DNA of 64,000 nucleotides from Golubevia sp. BC0850 (lineage: Eukaryota > Basidiomycota > Exobasidiomycetes > Golubeviales > Golubeviaceae), in the NCBI GenBank assembly GCA_012976225.1, contig JAAVVG010000005.1:248001-312000 (forward strand), given 5' to 3'. Position 1 is the stretch's first letter. Each line of letters opens with the position of its first letter. The notes under the pieces are model-generated. The model searched no databases and had not been told where the DNA came from. It saw only the letters and a list, made by a program, of their open reading frames with translations. Shown here piece by piece: positions 1 to 12,000 of the stretch. The translations under genes and the position numbers were made by a program.

Positions 1-1
1 A

Positions 2-1415
2 GACAAGATTATCTGTTCAGCAATGGGATCTCCGGATCCAGGAGGTCGCCAAATCGACGGTCTAGGAGGTGGTGTGTCATCACTCTCGAAGTGCGCTATC
101 GTTTCAACTCCAGGAGGTGGAATGGCTGGGATAGCGAATAAAGCTGGAATTCCAATGCCTGGATCCTCAGCTGGAGACCACAAGCGTCTTTACAACGATC
201 CTGAAGAAGGATGGGACGTCAATTATAGATTTGGTCAAGTACCGGTTAATGGAACTCAAGTCGATTGGGGAAGTACTTGTGGGAATCTAGTGGCTGCTGT
301 CAGTCAGTTTGCTATCGCGAGTAGGGCTTTTTCTCAAGAAAAGATTACTGAAAGGTTCGTTTCGTCTGAGGCGGAAGTAGACTTAGAGCATCCAACACCA
401 GAATTTATACTTCCAATGCAAATCTTTGCCGCCAATGTTGAGAAGAGGATCTTGGTCAAAGTTCCAGTGATAGGAGAGAGACTCGACCAAGGATGGAATT
501 GGTCGCCCAAACGGAGCGGTGAGTCCTGCCTTCCCTTTCCTTGGTCTATGACTTTCCTTCCTGAAAGTAGAGGACTGACACCTCTCAATACTCTCCCATG
601 CAGGCGATGCTTCGATCGCAGGAGTCCCTGGGACGGCTGCTCCCATTCAGATCGAGACTCCTCTGGAAACGACAGCCCTACTCCCAACTGGTAATTCACT
701 GGACACGTTCGAAGTAGAAGGTCAGCAAGTGGACTGCACTATCATCAACGCAGGTCTGGCAACGATTTTCGTCTCATCTTCTTCACCTTACTTGGAACTT
801 TCGGAAGAGCTTCTACTCTCTCATCCTTCAGTCTTGGATTCTTCTCCGGTAATGCAAAAGCTACAAAACATCAGGGAAGCCGTATGCAACTCAACTTCTA
901 ATCTAGAACTTAGTCCTTCAGAGCCTAAAATTTGTATCCTAGCTCCATCAACAGATTATACGAGCACAGAAGGCGTCTTCATCAAGAAGCAAGAGATGGA
1001 TTGTTTAGTCAGAGCAGTTAGTGTTGGAAATGTCCACAGAACTATACCGGCTACTGCTTTAAATGCTTTGGCCTGCGGCTTATGGCTTCCCAATTCAACT
1101 ATAGATCAAGCAGTAAGAAAGAGTTCTCCGAAACCAATTGGAATCGAAGCTGGAATCCATGCTCAAACTATCTCCGTCGGTCAGCCTTCAGGTGTCTCAA
1201 GTGCCACTTCAGTACCGGATAAAGAGGGGAAGGTTAATGCTGTACAGATGGTTAGAACTGCTAGAGAAATTATGAGAGGATTTGTTTCTGTGCCGGACGG
1301 GGTCAAGTTTGACGAAGGGTTTGAGAGTTTGGCTAATCAGAATGGAAGGTACTGGACTGGAAACTCTTGGACTCGTGAAAGTCGAGATACTAAGAGAGCA
1401 GGGTGGAACGGCTGA
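2..1415 (+). CDS. PrpF/DUF453-type isomerase, 5' end outside window
   Basis: Two exons are visible, 2-518 and 604-1415, joined by an 85-nt intron (gtgagt...cag, phase 1). The product matches the PrpF (DUF453) family, diaminopimelate-epimerase-fold isomerases that act on 2-methylaconitate or related unsaturated tricarboxylates. Family motifs seen are MGSPDPGGRQIDGLGG near the start, VDWGSTCGNL about 80 residues on, GVPGTAAPI just after the intron and LLPTGNSLD. The Met at 23 lies inside the first conserved block and the frame stays open to base 2, so the true start and the usual N-terminal MRGGTSKG-type block lie upstream of the window. In bacteria PrpF serves the methylcitrate cycle; the substrate here is unknown. 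The C-terminal 25 residues after the conserved VRTAREIM segment are not recognisable and may hide another splice event. Confidence 0.82.
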
Positions 1416-1683
1416 GGATAGGAAACTCAACAGAGGGGAGGGAAGGGATGAGAAGGAGAGAAGGAGGTCGAGCGCCGGGTTGAAAAATCACTCTTCTTGG
1501 AATTTCGAAATCAATTAAGCTGTATTAGTCCTCCCTGTATCTTGATCAACTTCGTCTCTGAGCCTTGGGAAAATCGAACCCTTGAGTGGGGACGATTAGC
1601 TTATTCTCTTGACTTCTTCCTTCTGTTCGGATTTCTCACCTTTCTCATCTTAGACTCAGAAGACGCAAGACTCCATCCCCGGA

Positions 1684-2962
1684 ATGGCATCAGTACCATT
1701 TCAGACGGATTATTCTAGACCTGCTTCTTTAGCCTCGGCGAGATTAGGAGCTTCAGCAAGAGCCAGACAAACTGCAGCCGTCACAACCAGTGGACAACTT
1801 GCTGCATCAGCTTCTGGACCTCTGACTCACTTGGATGGAACAGATGCAGATTCTTTGACAGAAGATGAATACCTAGATAAACTGGAGGAAAAGGTCAACA
1901 AAGCTATAGATGATGATATCGAAAGTCTATTGGACGGCTTTCAGCAATTGGTCTTGCTATCTAGCGTGAGTTCCACCAGAACCGAATCAGACCTGATTGG
2001 GAGCTATTTCAGATGAGGAACTCATCAAGTTAACTGGATTGAGAGAGACCTGAGAATCTTAGGCAAGGAAAAGAATAGGGTGGAGGGATAGAAGAGAGAA
2101 TGGTAGGATAGACAGACTAAGGAATTAGACAGAAGTAAAGACTCCAGGCCATCTGAACTACATAGGAGAAGACCAATTGGGAAATCGTGAGGAGTCGGGC
2201 TGCAGAAGTCGAGCTGAAATGAAGTTCACTAGCTCACGTCAGACGTGGAAGAGATAAGCTCTTTCCCTTCCTCCAAGCACTCTCGAACCTTCCTGAGCTC
2301 ACGAGTGCCAACAAGATGCTGGATGAAAGATTTAAGTTCTGATAGGGACGGATCTCTTGCAGCAGCTGACCTCCCGCCATACCTCTCTCACTCTTCCTTC
2401 ATCAGATCAAAGACAAGGACAAAGTCCAGATAGCTCAAGATGCATTTCAATCCGATGTCAAGGCTGATACAATGGTGAGAATATACGAGTCCTGGAGATC
2501 TGTTGATCTCAGCCTTTGCTGATTATCTCGATTCTCCTCTCCTCCCTCACCTAATCACCTACACAGGTCCGTTCCGCTCAATCGCTTTCACTACTCTCTT
2601 CTTCGATAACCCTTTCATTACTACTGGCGCAATCTCCAGATCCCTCCTTAGATGACGAAGCTCGAGAATTGATCGAAGAAACTGAGAAAGAGAAGAGGAG
2701 GTGTAGGGAACTCATCAACCAACTCGCAGGGATCCAGCCTCGCTCGGATATCCTAGAGAAAGAAGAATCATCAATTGAACTCTCAAAACAAGGAGGAACT
2801 AAAGCTCAAGGGACGACAGCTGCGGGGCTAGGGGCTCAAGGTTCTTCAACAACGACGGAACCCGCCCAGAACGATGAGCTGCCTAAGTCGGTCGCAGAAC
2901 CTGAGCCTGGGGGTGTAGGAGAAGAAGATGAGGATTTTGAAATGGACGAAGTAGAGGTTTGA
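1684..2962 (+). CDS. MED22: Mediator complex subunit 22
   Basis: Three exons, 1684-1965, 2406-2474 and 2567-2962, all joined in phase 0, give about 248 residues. The middle resembles the MED22/Surf5 helical region: DDDIESLLDGFQQLV, then QDAFQSDVKADTMVRSAQSL, which matches the family's VRAANIVRAGESL-type helix, followed by LLAQSPDPS and a charged coiled coil ending in IEETEKEKRRCRELI. The last 60 residues are acidic and low complexity, longer than in animal MED22. MED22 sits in the Mediator head module with MED11 and contacts general transcription factors. Intron 1 is long for this window (440 nt) and could hide a small exon, although the direct join reads well. The ATG at 1684 is the first in the open frame. 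The call rests on motif pattern and order, so it is good but not certain. Confidence 0.72.
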
Positions 2963-3236
2963 AGAACTCGGTCCCTTTCTCTTTCTCCCATGCCCCTTTA
3001 CGATTCGCCCCTTTCCCAATTCTCTCTCGATACCATCATTTATCCCAATCCCTCCCACCTAAACGTCTCAAAGACTCTCTCCCACTCTCATCTCATGATT
3101 CTGCAATTCTGTATTTCTATTCGCAATCAAATCCATATTACATGAAAGTACCGAGACGAGCTTGATTGAATTGCGAGAAGTAGAAGTACATTGAGGGGAA
3201 GAGGCCACTTTACAGGATGAAGAGTTCAGGCAAAGT

Positions 3237-4578
3237 CTAAGGAGAGGAGCTCAAGTCAATGACTTCATGACCAACCCAGCCATTGTTTCGATTCCCATTC
3301 GCATTTCCATCTCTACCACTCGCGCTGTTCCTTGGGACTCCGAAGACTTCTCCGTCATTCTCATCGATGCTTGCGAAGATCTCATCATCATCGTCATCGA
3401 ATTCAGGAGTTGCGTTTCGACGAGGAGCTGGACCTTGAGCTTGAGCTTGAGCCTGAGCGGGAGGTCTCCGATTTGCACCGTTTTGATTTCCGTTGTTCGC
3501 TCTCTCTCTCCTTCTCCTAGCTCCTGCAGCAGCCTCCTCCGCTTGAATAGCTTCGAGCGCTTCTTCTTCATCTTCATCTACGTTGTATGCGATTGCCGCT
3601 TGATTTTGAGGTTGGCTACGATTTGCTGGAGGTCGATTCGGATTGAGATCTGCCAAAGGAGGTTTGCTGAAAGGTCGAAGAGGGTCGAGAAGTCGGACTG
3701 TCAGTTGAGACTATCGGATGTATGTCACCGAACATGCTAGTTTCAGATCTCTTTCATCTACACTCACTTGATTCGAGCACGAAGAATGTTCATCTTAGTC
3801 AAATCAGCGTCTTGCTGAAGTTCCGGAATGGATCCACCTTTGACAGTAACCACACTCGGCTCCAGAACGATCTGACCTTTCCTGACCATAGCACCCTTCA
3901 GGAGTAATTTGCATCCAAGAGAAGTTGTGCCCAAAGAAAGCTGAGGGATTCTCACTCGTTCGAAAGCAGGTACTGGAGGAGAATGGCCATCCGAAACCAA
4001 TAGTTGTAACATGCTTCTTTGGAAGACAGTAGTACTGCTAGAATTTGCTTCCTCTTGTTCACCAAATGCTCTCATATGATCTTCGCCTCCTTGAGTTGGC
4101 GCTGGATCTGAAGCTGGATCGTTGTCTAGAAGTGCAGCCATTCCTGGAGATTGTTTGACTGCTCTTCTAGCTTCTAGAACGTCTATTTGGTTTTGAGCCG
4201 AAACTCCTATATCTGTTATCCCTACGATTTGGACCAAGACTGAGGTGCGATTCGAGTTGGGTCCTGTTGAACCGATTTGACCTGTCAAAGTTGCGATATC
4301 TTGAGGCAAAGCTGAGGCCGAAGCTACGTCTTCTAGGTTTGCCATTAGAACCTGATCTAGTGTTTGAGTGTTGAGTTCTGATGCAGATTGAATCCCTTGT
4401 TCTGACTGAAGGTATTCAACGCACTCAGCTCTGTGGAAGAGAGGATTCAAGATTGGTTAGAGACTCGGAGAACAAAAGATCGAATGACGAGCTATACTCA
4501 CAACCAAGTTTGACGAATTGGCAGAGTTGGGAATTGAACCTTTAACCATCTTGTCAGGGATTCAGGCACTGGAGCCAT
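3237..4578 (-). CDS. RMI1: RecQ-mediated genome instability protein 1
   Basis: Exons 4578-4502, 4430-3768 and 3666-3237 join in phase (2, 2) to 389 residues. The N-terminus MAPVPESLTRW then QTWLAECVEYLQ matches the helical start of RMI1. The OB fold follows around residues 60-245, ending in LGCKLLLKGAMVRKGQIVLE and PSVVTVKGGSIPEL, the family signature. RMI1 binds topoisomerase III and a RecQ helicase (Sgs1/BLM) to dissolve double Holliday junctions. The third exon encodes a separate low-complexity tail: an acidic stretch with DEDEEEALEAIQAEE, an Ala-Gln repeat, and a final GWVGHEVIDLSSS. The terminal VIDLSSS has the form of a SUMO-interacting motif, which is my inference. Alternative: none reasonable. 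Confidence 0.88.
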
Positions 4579-5092
4579 TCTTCTTTCCAGAAGGTTGGGT
4601 GGAGAAGGTGCGAGAGCAGACAAGAAGAAAAGAAGAGAACGCTCGCGCGCTATAGTGGGTCATGCAACCTCGATTTCGTCTCAGTCGCAGACTTGATTTA
4701 AAGTGGAATGCTCTAGGTGATGACAAATGAATGATGTAGGTTACCATACCATACATCGTAGCCAGACGAGGACTTGGGGGCGAAGGGGAGGCTGTGAACA
4801 GGATCGTAGCAAAGGCCGTGATGAAACATAAGCGTGGGACATGATGTGACATAAACCGATCCAATGTTTGGGTAGAGAAGACGTTGGGAGGTAAAGAAAG
4901 ATTCTGAGAATGGACGGATAGATGGGAAGTCGACGAGTGAAAGATGCGGCTTCTTCTCTGAAGTAGGAAAGCAGAGAGAAAGAAAAGTAAGTGGATTTCA
5001 TGTTAGTCAAGATTTCTGTTCCAAAATCTAGGTCTTGGTCTGTTTGTGAAGGAGGACAAATGTGAACTCACCTCGTTTCATCCTCTCCGAAA
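4579..5092. other. RMI1 upstream region and 3' flank of the F-box gene
   Basis: About 510 bp between the RMI1 start and the stop of the next minus-strand gene. Open frames here show no recognisable domain, no splice logic and biased low-complexity composition, so I call none. It should hold the RMI1 promoter and the F-box gene's 3' untranslated region. Confidence 0.5.
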
Positions 5093-6564
5093 TCAGATCT
5101 CGACGTCGACGAATCTTGGGAATGGACTGAGATCTTCGAGTTTGACGACTTGCTCCTTGAGTTGTGAAAGGACCTCACAATCATCGAAAGGAACGACTAG
5201 AGTGTTGAGTGGAATCATCTTAACTCCCCAGACCTCCATTCCAGCTGCTACATTCTCCTTCCTTTGGCGAAGAAGGCTAAGAAGATTCTCCCATCCTTCA
5301 TCGTCGAGAGTGGTAAAGTGAACACCATCTTGCTGAGTACTAGACATCTGTCTGCTAGCTGTTGCCACCCATCGAGTCTTTAAAACCACAGTTTAGTGAT
5401 CGAAGGCAAGTACCTGAGAACAGAGAGACCACCCAAAACCGAAGTTGAAGTTTCAGGAACTCTCAACCCAGTTGGGAAGATCAAAAAAGGACAATGCTCA
5501 TAGTTCACTTCCAGTAGATTCAAATTAGGAAAGTTGAGACCGGAGCCGGAAGAGAGGGTGTGGATAGGAAACTCTCCTGGGTCTCTTACGAGATGAATTT
5601 TCAGATGTCTCAGATTAGCTGGGGACGCCTTCGAAACCACCTCCAAAGTTAATCGCTAAAGACTTGACATGTTTCAATAAATCCTAATGACCCAACAGAG
5701 GTTGCTCGTTCCAAGTCCAGAGAACTTCTAGGCCTGTTGGGTTCTCTCCCTTGACTTTGATTAGCTTAGACAGACGAACTGGTTGATGGGAGAGGCATCC
5801 ATATAATCTGAAGTCTACCAGACTTGGCAGTTTTTTCCAAACTAAATCCGATAATCTACCTCCCACTGCATAAGCCTCATCTATCTCTAGGACAACAACC
5901 TTTAAAGTTGCTTTGGATCTCTCGATGGTATCCGTCATTCTGTGAACCTTTTTTCCATCCACTAGAAGTTGAATCCAGATTTCTTCCAAAGTACTGTTGC
6001 TCATTTGATCGAACAAGTCTATAGCTGAAGAATCCACCATCATTCCAGTTGCTCTAACGACCTCGCGAGCTTTGGAGTGACGCATGGTTTGAGTAGGTTC
6101 GTAGATGACTACTGCAGTTTCTACCTCCTCTTCCTCTAGTAGAACTACCAATCTACGCCATAGAATTCTATTCTCTTCAGCTACCTCCAACCACTGTCTG
6201 CATGCGCATCTAGCGTTGACCATCTCCAGTGAAGTTAGGTTCTTGAAGACCGACAGAACGAGGTCTGGTGGGAGAGAGGCGGTAGTAGTCGAAGAAAGAG
6301 GAGCCGTGTTGATATATGAAGAGACTGAATAGATCGAAAAGGGAAGGTAGGGAGGGAAATTTCAATCCATTCCGGATGCGTCTAGAGAGAACGAAGCTTC
6401 TGATGGAACGCAGAGAGTCGTATTGAGTACTTCCTCCCCGACTCACTATAGACTGATTCAACGAGGTAATGTTCGAGAAGAAGAAGTGAAAGATTCAATC
6501 GTTCAAGGACGAGGTGTGCCTCTCCGAGGAGATCGCGCGACGTCACTAGACCCTCCTGCTCCAC
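5093..6564 (-). CDS. F-box/LRR-like protein with interrupted frame (candidate pseudogene)
   Basis: An F-box is clear: LPPDLVLSVFKNLTSLEMV followed by CRQWLEVAEENRILWRRL. The best start is the ATG at 6564, with exon 6564-6447 spliced (122-nt intron, phase 1) to 6324 onward. Downstream, leucine-rich segments appear (NLRHLKIHLV, NFPNLNLLEVNY, LRYLPSITKLW), and the C-terminus VKMIPLNTLVVPFDDC matches the C-terminus of the F-box gene at 21.2-22.6 kb, so the two are paralogues. The frame is not continuous: a TAG follows LLGH near 5684, the next segment (stop to stop 5646-5380) is in a shifted frame, and the last segment (5389-5093) is shifted again. No strong splice sites with matching phase explain these changes. 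Either this is a decaying copy or it has introns I cannot place. F-box proteins recruit substrates to SCF ubiquitin ligases through Skp1. Confidence 0.6.
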
Positions 6565-6670
6565 CTCTGAAGAGGTTCAAAATAGGATCTTCTTCCTGAC
6601 CAAAACATCATCACCAAAATCAACTTCAACCTCTTTCAACACTACTACCAACACTAAATTTCATCTGATC

Positions 6671-7534
6671 ATGTCTGGAATCTCTCACGTTGAAGCTAAC
6701 CTGTCAGTATTTCAATCATCTTCTTTGTCCTACCTTCTTCTTCCCGCCTTTCTGACTTCTTCTTCTCTTCTCCCCCCGCCATCTCTTCTTATCTGCTCCT
6801 TCAGAACTGGAGCCGACCAAAAGACTGCTCCACAAGAGAACCAGGAAGTTCGTCACGAAGAGGGAAGAGAGAACTCTCATTTGAACCTTGATGGAAAGGA
6901 CCAGAAATCCATCGCTGTGAGTGTCGCAAATAGGAAGTTCGAGGAGAGCACTGGTTGTGAAAGGTCTCATTGATACCTATTCAAACAAAAATGAACCCAG
7001 GATCTTAGGAAGAGGAAGAGCCAGGAAATGGGTCATTCTGGTCTTGAAAGTCCCGAGCTGCAGTGTCCAGGGTGACAAAGCTTGTGACCCCAACTTCTCA
7101 CTGAGCTATCCTGTTCGAACGCTTGACATTCGACAGGAGCCAGTATCTATCCCACAGATTTCATGATGATTGCTTTCGAAGGTCAGGACGGCATCTTTGC
7201 AATCTCACTGACTTCCACCTCCATCCCTTCTCGCCTCCCACAGAACAAGCTAGCCCAAGCCTCCGCCGAAGAGAAGCGTGAAGCCCAGGAGGATGCTGAT
7301 AAACCTAAGCCTACTGATGCTGCTCGTGCTGTAAGTATAGCATCCGAAGAGCACACTCTTATCTTCCCTCTCCCTCTGTCATTCATCAGTTTTGCATTTC
7401 TGACTTTTTTTCTGTCCACCCCTTCTTTGATCTTTCTCCAGAACGGAAACGAGCCATCCCGTGGTGCCAAGATCGATGAACAAATCGAGAAGGAAGAAGC
7501 TGAGATGCTCAGAAAGAAGGGAATTGAGCCATGA
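6671..7534 (+). CDS. Small conserved-looking fungal protein with GNEPSRGAKID motif
   Basis: Four exons (6671-6702, 6805-6916, 7244-7330, 7442-7534) join with consistent phases (2, 0, 0) to a 107-residue hydrophilic protein. The N-terminal half is charged (TGADQKTAPQENQEVRHEEG); the C-terminal half reads NKLAQASAEEKREAQEDA, KPKPTDAARANGNEPSRG and AKIDEQIEKEEAEML. The combination of PTDAAR and GNEPSRGAKID looks like a short conserved fungal family that I recall only as uncharacterised; I cannot name it. No signal peptide or membrane segment. The second intron is 327 nt, the others about 100 nt. Splice phases and a CT-rich leader just before the ATG support a real, probably well-expressed gene. 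Function unknown. Confidence 0.7.
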
Positions 7535-7876
7535 ATTAAATCAACCAAAATGACTTGCTCACGTTTCTCTTCCAATCATAACCTCAGCTTTTCTCATGTA
7601 TAAGTAATCACTGCATATAATCAGCATCGAATTCAAAATTGACGACAAGTCAGATAGTGAAGTTCATTGATCCTCCCATGTAGTCATTGGGATGGCATGC
7701 ATACTCGATAGACCAAGCTCGAGATTCTCTTCGTTCTCGTCGATGACGGTCGGATTGGATCTGGCTTCCCTAGCTGATCACGAATTTAATTACTTCTGTC
7801 CGAGACGATGATTCGAAGAGGGGGAAGGCTTTAGTACCAATGGAATTTTGGAGAACTTTCTCATGTCAAGTCCCAA

Positions 7877-8520
7877 TTGAAGTTGTGTCGCGTCAAGGTC
7901 TGGAAGGAAGGTTATCTCCAAAATGGTAAAAAAGCACGCAAGTTGATCTCTTTCAGCACCCTTCAAAACTATGTTCTTCGACTCCTGCCATCTAACCTTC
8001 TTCCACAACCGAGTAGTGCCAACTCTATTCCGTTTGGGCTCCTTCTTCCATATCTTCGAAACGCCAGAAGAGTTCGCACAGCTACTTCACTCCTTTGGAA
8101 AGACTTGTAGAGGATTAAAATTTCTTTATAGCCTCATCACAGAAGTTGAAGCTCGAGATTGGATTCAAAATTCCTTGCCATACCTACAAGAAGCTTTCCC
8201 TTTGTCTCTTGAAACGGGGAACGGCGCTGATTTGTTGGAAGGAGTTCTTTCCTGTAGGACTCTGAAGATAGATCGAGAAGACTACATCAACTTGAGAAGG
8301 AGATTCCCATTTGAAAAGAAGCTTATGAAACTCAGAGCTTCATCTTCAGTTGCCAAAAAGTGAGTGCGACTTTGCCTTGTCCCTGACCTCGAACCCATGT
8401 AACTCATCCCTTCTGCTCATCCCCTCTGCTTCACTCATAGCCTTGAACGTAAGATACAGGTCAATCAAAGAGGCCTGTCAATGTCCGATGATGTCTACGT
8501 CCCTTACATTTCCTACTAAA
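7877..8520 (+). CDS. Hypothetical protein, exon structure uncertain
   Basis: The best-supported piece is an open frame from about 7958 to 8361 (acceptor ctctttcag before it), reading FFDSCHLTFFHNRVVPTLFR, then TPEEFAQLLHSFGKTCRGLK and DWIQNSLPYLQEAF. It ends in a gtgagtg donor at 8362 whose phase fits an acceptor ctcatag near 8440, giving a short final exon ending MSDDVYVPYISY at 8520. An upstream exon around 7870-7895 (QLKLCRVK) is possible. The alternation of LK.L/F.S segments recalls the leucine-rich part of fungal F-box proteins, but no F-box is seen. I do not recognise the family; the start is unknown. Confidence 0.35.
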
Positions 8521-9008
8521 GCGAGAATCCCTCTCGAACGTCGATTCGTCAAAACCCACGGCCCTTTGGGATCTTTGCAAAGGCTCCTCCAACATGAACG
8601 TAGAGATCTGGAAGTCCAAAGTATACCACTTCTTTGGTTCGATTCAACGAAAGAAGAGGAGATTGTAAAGGTGAGAAGTGAAAGGCGCGTCGACAGGATA
8701 GGCGCCGAATTCTGATTCTTGACAAACTCATTTGCTTCAACTCCTTCTTCCGGGATTTGTTCAATGACCCCGTCAAATCCTGCTCGAAGTAAGAGTAAAG
8801 CTGACGTTCAAGGGCGAGGCGCGACTTCATTCGCGTTCGATTCAAACCGAAGAGCTCTTTCGAGAGCTCTTTCACTGGTAGACGCCGCTATCAACGAAGA
8901 AAGCAAATGAAATTGGTTGGAATCGATGTCCAAGGTTTTGCAAAACATATGATACATAACATCCCTTCTATAGCCCTACCCCCACTCCTTCTCTTCAATC
9001 CTCCTTCC
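8521..9008. other. No supportable gene
   Basis: Between the hypothetical gene and the stop of DCP2. A 64-codon plus-strand frame at 8719-8910 (MTNSFASTPSSGIC...) and an antisense frame over it are open, but neither shows a domain or clear splice context. This could be the 3' end of the upstream gene. Confidence 0.4.
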
Positions 9009-12000
9009 TCATCTCATAGCTCCAAGAGGGAAATTTGCGTTCATAGGCATATTCATAGGATTGTATCCAGGCATAGTAGGTTGTGATGATTGATTGACTC
9101 TCATTTGAGGGGAGGATGTCCATTGAGGAGGAACTCCGACTTGAAATTGTCGAGGAGCTGGATGTTGATTGAATTGAGATTGTTGAAACCCAGTAGGTTG
9201 AGGCGGCATTTGATGTTGAACAGGAGGAGTGTGAATCCATCCTTGAACCTGTTGAACCTGTTGAAGTTGCTGTTGGTTTTGTTGCATAGGTCTTGACTGT
9301 GCTTGAGGATGATTCCAGGGCAAATTGACGAAAGGCGGTTGTTGTTGTTGCTGTTGAAAGTTCTGAGGCTGGAATTGAGGAGGTTGAGTTTGCATCGGAA
9401 GAGGAGGAGGAGGAGCTGAGCCAATTCCGTTTAGCATGTTGAGTAAAGAGGAAGCTTGAGGGGGTTGAGGTTCAGATTGAGGTACTTGAGCTCTATTCAT
9501 CTGAGGAGAAACATTCGCTCCTCCACCAGCTCCGTTGTTGAGTAGCGCCAGTAAATTGGGAGATCTTGCTTCTGCGTTCAGATTCGAGTCTCCCAGAGAC
9601 CCTATTGTCCCGCTCCTAGACTTCTGAGGAGAAGAAGAAACGCTGCCATGAGAACTAGGTGGGAACTTGAAGTTGAGAGCTCTGTCTCTCTCTTGAGCTT
9701 CTCTGAGTCTTTGCTCTCTATCTGAAAGTGGAGCTATAGGAGACGCAGGGAAAGAATTGGGAGGTATTGGCGGAGGAGCGACTCCTACAGACTGATGATG
9801 ATTTTGAGGACTGAGGAAAGGTTGTTGAGGTGCCTGTCGATTTTGATGAACAAACCTTTGAGACTCTTCGGAAGGTCCGAAGTCAGGTTGACGAGGCAGA
9901 CTCGATTGAGGGTGGACTTGTTGCTGAAGTTGATACTCTTGAGGATGGGGTTTTGAAGCTTGAGCTTGAGAGATTGGGTTTAAGAGATTCAAGAGATTCA
10001 TCGCTTGAGCTTCCGGTCCTGCTGCCTCTCCATTTCCACTTCCTGTACCACCTTTACTTTGCTCAGTAATCATGTCCCAATTTCCAATGGTTTGAGGCTG
10101 CTGCTGCTGCTGCTGAGATACCGATCCCATTGCCAGTCCTCCCATCATGCTAGCCAAGAGAGCATCTCTTTTCTTAGCTCTTTCTCTTTCCATCTGCTCT
10201 TCCTCACTAGCATTAGACATTCCATTCAATTTCCCATCTACTTGAGGTTGATTCCAATCGCTTCTAATTTCTTCCCTCGATCCGCTCTCATTTCTTCCTC
10301 CGACCTGATTCTCGATGTTAGCACTAGAAGCCGGAGGCATAGCAAAGCTAAAACTTCCTTGAGCAGGACTCATGAGTTTGAGTAAGCTCTGAGCTAAAGC
10401 GACGTTGTGAGCTCGAGGAGCTGGTAAGGGTGAAATTGCAGGTCCTGGATGAGAAGGGACGAGATTAGACTGATGATTTGAGGGATAAGCTTGAGACGAA
10501 GATTGGATTGAATGATAAGGGTTGAAAGGATCAGAAGAAGAAAGAACTTTCCTGAAAAGTCTTGGGGAAGTTCCGTTTGGAACGTCTGGACTTGTCTGAG
10601 AAGTGGTATTCATGTTGTTGCTTCCATTATTTCCATTCAAGAGACTCAGAAGGGCTTGATTTGCATCTGGCTGTTGGTTTTGATGAGCTCTAGATGTCTG
10701 AGTCGACTCAGAACCTTGTCCTCCAGCTCTGAGAGCAGCCAATAAATTAGCTGATTCCTGTTCTCTCTGAACGTCCTCCCAAGCCCTGGACCCTCCGAAA
10801 CGTGATCCATTTCCGTTATCGGTGTTGAGTTGCTGATCTCTTAGTTGGTTTTCCGAGTTGACAGAGGGTTCGGTAGCTCCTCTGAGCAGCTCCAACAATT
10901 GAAGTGATCTGGTATCCGTAGATTGCTGAATCATGTTTGAACCTTTACCATCGTAGAGAGGATTGAAGCTCGTTGAGGGTGTGGAAGAATGCTGGACTGG
11001 AAGTTGAGGGGCAGCCTGAGGAGAGTCCAGGGTGGTCTGGGAGCTCGAAGCGATGGGAGGAGCTGAAAATCCAAGCAGAGCTTTCAATCCTTCTGAAGTC
11101 GGCTGCTGGTGAAGATCTAGTCTCTCAGCTGCAGGTCCTCTGGGAGCGTTCTCTGGAGGATTGGAACTTGAATTGAGGTTGATAGATGATCTTCCTCCAT
11201 TTCTCAAAGCAGCTGGTCCAGTTGGAGTTGCAGCTCTGATGGGATCATTCCCATCGGCTTCGAAGCTAGTTTCTCCTTCTTCATCCTCTTGATAATCATC
11301 TTCTCCGGCAGCACCTCCTCCTCCTTTTCCAAAACCTCCACTTCCTGTTCCAGGATTCCTGTATTTGTTGGCTTTGATCCATTGCTTGAGTCTTGAGATG
11401 AAAGGTGAAACCATGAAAAACTTGGCTGAGGAAATGTCTGATGCCGTCTTTGCTTTCTTCCACGTCGGCAGAGAGTCTAAATCAAACCAAGCGATTTTCT
11501 AGAGTCAGGGAAAAGGAAAAGAGACCGAGGCGATTAGCTCGAGATTCTGACGAAAATTGGATCTCTTTACTTGAATTCTCGACCACTAACCGAGATTTCC
11601 TTCCTCGTCCTAGTTTCAAACACAGTATTCTCATCCACTCCCTTAACAACGTAAAGTCTAATCTTCTGATCCTTCATAGTTAAATCCATATAATCATTTG
11701 AATTCTCCTTCAAAAGTTCAGTACAATCGAATCCAGTTTCTTCATAGACTTCTCTAATGGCACAATCTCTTTTAGGCTCTGATTGATTAATCTTTCCTTT
11801 TGGGAACCCCCAAGTTGAGCTCGATTTCCAACCCTTGACTAATAAACATTTGTCACATGTTGAATTCACAATGATGATCCCGCAAACTGGAACTCGAGTT
11901 TTGTACATTATGAACTCCTCAAAAGCTGCTTCTAAATCTTGAATTCCATTCTTGTTGGAAGAGGTTTTGATATAACGTTTGATTAATGGGACTGTATGAG

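Noticed and set aside
4520-4580. tRNA-like T-arm (ggttcaattcc) near an A/B-box-like stretch
   Set aside because: It is the first coding exon of RMI1 on the minus strand; no acceptor stem or anticodon arm can be drawn.
9101-10385. Plus-strand and shifted frames over the DCP2 tail
   Set aside because: Artefacts of the Gln/Asn/Ser-rich low-complexity coding sequence; no domain or splice logic.
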